Positions 8,049-10,321 of a stretch of 10,321 bases of DNA are shown here, piece by piece. Source of the DNA: Chloroflexota bacterium (lineage in GTDB: Bacteria > Chloroflexota > Anaerolineae > Anaerolineales > Anaerolineaceae); contig JAKOSR010000097.1 of the NCBI GenBank assembly GCA_029777225.1, positions 1 through 10,321 on the forward strand. Direction: 5' to 3'. The stretch's first letter is position 1. Every line of letters starts with the position of its first letter. The notes beneath the pieces were generated by a model. The model was given only the letters and a program-made list of their open reading frames with translations, made no database searches and was not told the origin of the DNA. The translations under genes and the position numbers were made by a program.

Positions 8049-9841
8049 CAATCCTCCAAACGCAGGATAGCCATGAACGCTTCCTGGGGTAGCTCCACGC
8101 TCCCCACCATTTTCATGCGTTTCTTGCCTCTTTTTTGTTTTTCCAGCAGTTTTTTCTTGCGGGTGATATCGCCACCATAACACTTGGCCAACACATCCTT
8201 GCGCATCGCTTTCACGTTGGCGCGGGAAATCACCCGCCCTTCACTGTAAGCCTGGATGGGGATGACAAAGAGCTGGGATGGGATGATTTCCTTCAGTTTA
8301 CTCACCAAGGCCTGACCCTTATGGTAGGCATCCTGTTTATGGACAATTGCCGTAAGCGCGTCCACGGGCTCTTCGTTTACGAGGATTTCGAGTTTTACCA
8401 GGTTGCCAGCCCGATATTCCAGGAACTGGTAATCCATGGAGGCGTAACCCCGCGTGCTGGACTTTAGCATGTCAAAGAAGTCCACGATAATCTCGGAAAG
8501 CGGAATTTCAAAGTTGAGCTGAACGCGGTTAACCGCCGGATACTCCTGGTTGATGTAGACACCCCGGCGCTTCTTTACCAACTCCATCACCACCCCATAG
8601 TAGTCCGTTGGCGTAAAGATTTCCAGAGACATCCAGGGCTCATAGATTTCTTTATAAAGACCCTCGTCGGGTAAATCCGCCGGCGAATCAATCACAACCG
8701 TGGTCCCATCGGTCAAATCCACCTTGTATTCAACCGAAGGAGCCGTGAAAATAACATCCAGGAAGTATTCCCGTTCCAGACGTTCCTGGATGATGTCCAT
8801 GTGAAAAAGGCCCAGGAAGCCACAGCGAAACCCGAAGTTCAATGCTTCAGAAGATTCCGGCTCATACGTAAGTGACGCGTCATTGAGTTGGAGTTTTTCC
8901 AGCGCGTCCTTCAAGTTTGGATAATCCTCGCCCTCAACCGGGTAAACGCCGGCGAACACCATCGGCTTGGCCTGGCGGTATCCAGGCAAGGGATTATGCG
9001 CTGGTTGGTTCGCGAGTGTGATGGTGTCGCCCACCCGGCATTCCGTGACGGTCTTTAGGCCTGTCGCGATGTAGCCGACGTCCCCAGCTTCCAATTGTCC
9101 GATGGGTAGGAGGGTGGGCGAGAAAATGCCCACTTCCACGGGGATAACCTTGACGCTGTTGGCCATCATCATCACCTTGTCCGAGGCCGTCACCCGGCCA
9201 TCAAACACGCGTACATAGGCAATAACACCCTTGTATGAGTCATAATGGGAATCGAAGATTAGCGCGCGAAGCGGTTTTTCGATATCACGCTTTGGCGGGG
9301 GAACGCGTTTGCTTATTGCCTCCAACACCTTCTCAACGTTCAGACCGGTCTTGGCACTGATGGGGATGATGTCTTCTTCCTTCACGCCAAGCAGGGTGAT
9401 GAGGTCCTTTGTAACCTCTTCGACGTTGGCGGAAGGCAGGTCCACCTTGTTGATGACGGGAATGATGACGAGGTTGGCATCCAACGCGAGGTAGAGGTTG
9501 GCCAGCGTTTGCGCCTCAATCCCTTGCGTGGCGTCCACGACCAAAACCGCCCCTTCGCAGGCGTTCAGGGCCCGGCTGACTTCATAATTAAAGTCGACGT
9601 GCCCAGGGGTATCAATCAGGTTGAACTCGTACTCCTTGCCATCATCAGCTTTGTAAATCATCCGAACCGCGGAGGCCTTGATTGTGACACCTTTTTCCCG
9701 TTCAAGGTCCATGGAATCCAAGACTTGCTCGGTCATGTCCCGGTCGGCGATTGTGTGGGTCATTTGGAGCATGCGGTCAGCCAGGGTGGATTTCCCGTGG
9801 TCCACGTGTGCGATAATACAAAAATTACGAATTGCTTCCAT
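8048..9841 (-). CDS. lepA: Elongation factor 4 (LepA), ribosome back-translocating GTPase
   Basis: 597 residues beginning MEAIRNFCIIAHVDHGKST. G1 is AHVDHGKST (11-19), G3 is DTPGHVDF (77-84) with catalytic-type H81, and G4 is NKVD (131-134). EF-G-like domains II, III and V follow, then the LepA-specific C-terminal domain with NVKAMRKDVLAKCYGGDITR and a lysine-rich stretch, ending FMAILRLED. Length agrees with the family (about 600). LepA binds the ribosome and hydrolyses GTP; it affects translocation and 30S biogenesis under stress. The frame is open 25 codons further up to 9916, but the ATG at 9841 is chosen because it gives the conserved N-terminus and has GGAG (9850-9847) five bases before it. 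It is the first gene of the minus-strand run and is joined to the next by TGATG. All key motifs are intact. Confidence 0.98.
   Translation of the reverse strand: MEAIRNFCIIAHVDHGKSTLADRMLQMTHTIADRDMTEQVLDSMDLEREKGVTIKASAVRMIYKADDGKEYEFNLIDTPGHVDFNYEVSRALNACEGAVLVVDATQGIEAQTLANLYLALDANLVIIPVINKVDLPSANVEEVTKDLITLLGVKEEDIIPISAKTGLNVEKVLEAISKRVPPPKRDIEKPLRALIFDSHYDSYKGVIAYVRVFDGRVTASDKVMMMANSVKVIPVEVGIFSPTLLPIGQLEAGDVGYIATGLKTVTECRVGDTITLANQPAHNPLPGYRQAKPMVFAGVYPVEGEDYPNLKDALEKLQLNDASLTYEPESSEALNFGFRCGFLGLFHMDIIQERLEREYFLDVIFTAPSVEYKVDLTDGTTVVIDSPADLPDEGLYKEIYEPWMSLEIFTPTDYYGVVMELVKKRRGVYINQEYPAVNRVQLNFEIPLSEIIVDFFDMLKSSTRGYASMDYQFLEYRAGNLVKLEILVNEEPVDALTAIVHKQDAYHKGQALVSKLKEIIPSQLFVIPIQAYSEGRVISRANVKAMRKDVLAKCYGGDITRKKKLLEKQKRGKKRMKMVGSVELPQEAFMAILRLED
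8051..8057 (-). promoter_or_regulatory. Ribosome binding site inside the lepA end, for the flippase-like gene
   Basis: GGAGGAT forms part of the last lepA codons and its GGAGG core lies four bases before the ATG at 8048. With the TGATG stop-start overlap it marks the true start and suggests coupled translation. Confidence 0.75.
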
Positions 9842-9846
9842 CGATG

Positions 9847-9850
9847 CTCC
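9847..9850 (-). promoter_or_regulatory. Ribosome binding site deciding the lepA start
   Basis: GGAG lies five bases before the ATG at 9841. It supports this start over the longer open frame to 9916, and the protein then begins exactly as LepA proteins do. Confidence 0.7.
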
Positions 9851-9905
9851 AGTATAATCGATTTCGCACCCCTCCACACCCAGCACCGTGTCGAGGAGAG
9901 CGCGA

Positions 9906-9934
9906 ATTTTACACACTCAAATATGATAAGATAA
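9906..9934 (-). promoter_or_regulatory. Candidate promoter for the lepA-led operon
   Basis: On the minus strand TAAAAT (9911-9906) matches the -10 consensus at five of six bases, and the hexamer TTATCT (9934-9929) lies 17 bases upstream as a weak -35 (three of six). A start near 9899 would leave a leader of roughly 58 bases before the lepA ATG. Only the -10 is a good match. Confidence 0.3.
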
Positions 9935-9935
9935 T
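9908..9935 (+). promoter_or_regulatory. Candidate promoter for the UbiA-family gene
   Basis: TTTACA (9908-9913, one mismatch to TTGACA) is followed after 16 bases by GATAAT (9930-9935, one mismatch to TATAAT). The -10 ends three bases before the ATG at 9939, so transcription would begin at or about the start codon, giving a leaderless message; this agrees with the absence of a Shine-Dalgarno site. The distance is shorter than usual, so TATGAT (9922-9927), lacking a good -35, is an alternative. Confidence 0.35.
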
Positions 9936-9938
9936 TTC

Positions 9939-10321
9939 ATGATTAGTGCTGCCATCCAGACGTTGCGTCCCCGTCAATGGACAAAAAACCTGGTGATTTT
10001 CGCGGGAATCTTGTTTGACGGGCAAATCAATCACTTTACACCCCTGTTGCGGGTTTGCGCCGCGTTCGTGATCTTTTGCCTGGTTTCGGGCATGACCTAC
10101 ACCATCAACGACATCATGGATGTCACCAATGACCGTGAGCATCCTCAAAAAAAGTTCAGGCCTATCGCCTCCGGCCGACTAAGCATTGGGCAGGCAACTG
10201 GGTTGGTGGTTTTGCTCGCTCTGGTCACCTTTCCCGCAGCTTTTTACCTTTCCGCCTGGCTGGGGCTTGTTTGCCTCGCTTACACAGCCCTGATGCTGCT
10301 GTATTCCAAATGGCTAAAGCA
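9939..10321 (+). CDS. UbiA-family prenyl-phosphate phosphoribosyltransferase (DPPR synthase type), N-terminal part
   Basis: 127 residues are visible; the gene runs off the right edge. The N-terminus MISAAIQTLRPRQWTKN matches DPPR-synthase-like proteins. The metal/diphosphate motif is N57 D58, D61, D65, then H68-P69 and K71, followed by RPIASG (74-79). The NDxxDxxxDxxHPxK plus RPIASG arrangement separates this subgroup from quinone or heme UbiA enzymes. Hydrophobic helices lie at about 36-55, 86-104 and 106-122. Characterised members (mycobacterial Rv3806c) transfer 5-phosphoribose from PRPP to decaprenyl phosphate at the membrane, the first step toward polyprenyl-phosphate ribose and arabinose donors. 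The ATG is preferred because it gives the family N-terminus; no Shine-Dalgarno site precedes it, and a promoter-like -10 ends three bases before it, so a leaderless start is possible. Function is inferred from motifs; the C-terminal half is unseen. Confidence 0.87.
   Translation, partial: MISAAIQTLRPRQWTKNLVIFAGILFDGQINHFTPLLRVCAAFVIFCLVSGMTYTINDIMDVTNDREHPQKKFRPIASGRLSIGQATGLVVLLALVTFPAAFYLSAWLGLVCLAYTALMLLYSKWLK

Larger units (their letters stand above)
9842..9938. promoter_or_regulatory. Divergent intergenic promoter region between lepA and the UbiA-family gene
   Basis: These 97 bases separate two oppositely oriented starts and must hold the promoters of both. The part next to the UbiA-family gene is AT-rich (9905-9938), while the part next to lepA is GC-rich. 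No riboswitch-like fold, operator-sized inverted repeat or terminator was evident. The two candidate promoters listed separately overlap at 9906-9913, so the divergent units could compete for polymerase. Confidence 0.7.

Noticed and set aside
8049..8183. Upstream start for the flippase-like gene, overlapping lepA by 136 bases
   Set aside because: The extra 45 residues are hydrophilic and unlike the family, while the ATG at 8048 has a good Shine-Dalgarno site and a TGATG overlap.
8135..8467. 110-residue plus-strand open frame opposite the lepA 3' end
   Set aside because: It is antisense to the conserved LepA C-terminal domain and has no independent support.
9851..9856. TATACT on the minus strand as the lepA -10 element
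   Set aside because: It lies only ten bases from the ATG, overlaps the context of the ribosome binding site, and no -35-like hexamer lies at a suitable distance.
9842..9916. 25-residue N-terminal extension of LepA
   Set aside because: LepA proteins begin at the MEAIRNF-type sequence, and the ATG at 9841 has its own GGAG site; the extension would also cover most of the promoter region.

Overview
The window holds ordinary, densely packed bacterial genes: seven genes on the minus strand and, at the right edge, the start of one divergent gene on the plus strand. The style of the proteins suggests an uncultured or environmental member of the Chloroflexota, probably Anaerolineae. The clues are large GT39/PMT-like membrane proteins with the loop and C-terminal signatures I associate with that group, a DPPR-synthase-type UbiA protein, and moderate GC a little above half by eye. 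This placement is an inference; no rRNA or other decisive marker is present.

Layout, in the direction of minus-strand transcription (right to left): lepA/EF4 (9841-8048); a flippase-like LPG-synthase-TM family membrane protein (8048-7017); a GT4 glycosyltransferase (7020-5869); a class I SAM methyltransferase (5872-5066); an FkbM-family methyltransferase (5069-4269); and two large GT-C (GT39-like) membrane proteins (4231-2111, and 2107 running off the left edge). The junctions are TGATG, ATGA, ATGA, GTGA, a 37-base gap and a 3-base gap, with no terminator-like structure, so all seven probably form one operon. On the plus strand, from 9939 to the right edge, lies the N-terminal part of a UbiA-family prenyl-phosphate phosphoribosyltransferase (DPPR synthase type). 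It is separated from lepA by a 97-bp divergent promoter region.

Functionally, everything except lepA points to envelope glycan or glycolipid assembly. A cytosolic retaining GT4 enzyme and two methyltransferases would build and decorate a glycan or lipid. The GT-C membrane enzymes would use polyprenyl-phosphate-linked sugars on the outer face. The UbiA-type enzyme could make a polyprenyl-phosphate pentose that acts as such a donor. The link between donor maker and GT-C users is a hypothesis.

Three starts were moved from the longest open frame, using Shine-Dalgarno sites and overlap geometry: lepA to 9841, the flippase-like gene to 8048, and FkbM to a GTG at 5069. No tRNA, rRNA, CRISPR array, insertion sequence or prophage gene was seen, and there is no gene-free stretch longer than 100 bases. 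I found no clear evidence of a wholly new system. The most interesting points are a GT-C paralogue that seems to lack the usual catalytic Asp, the large C-terminal exodomain on the other, and the possible pentose-donor link.
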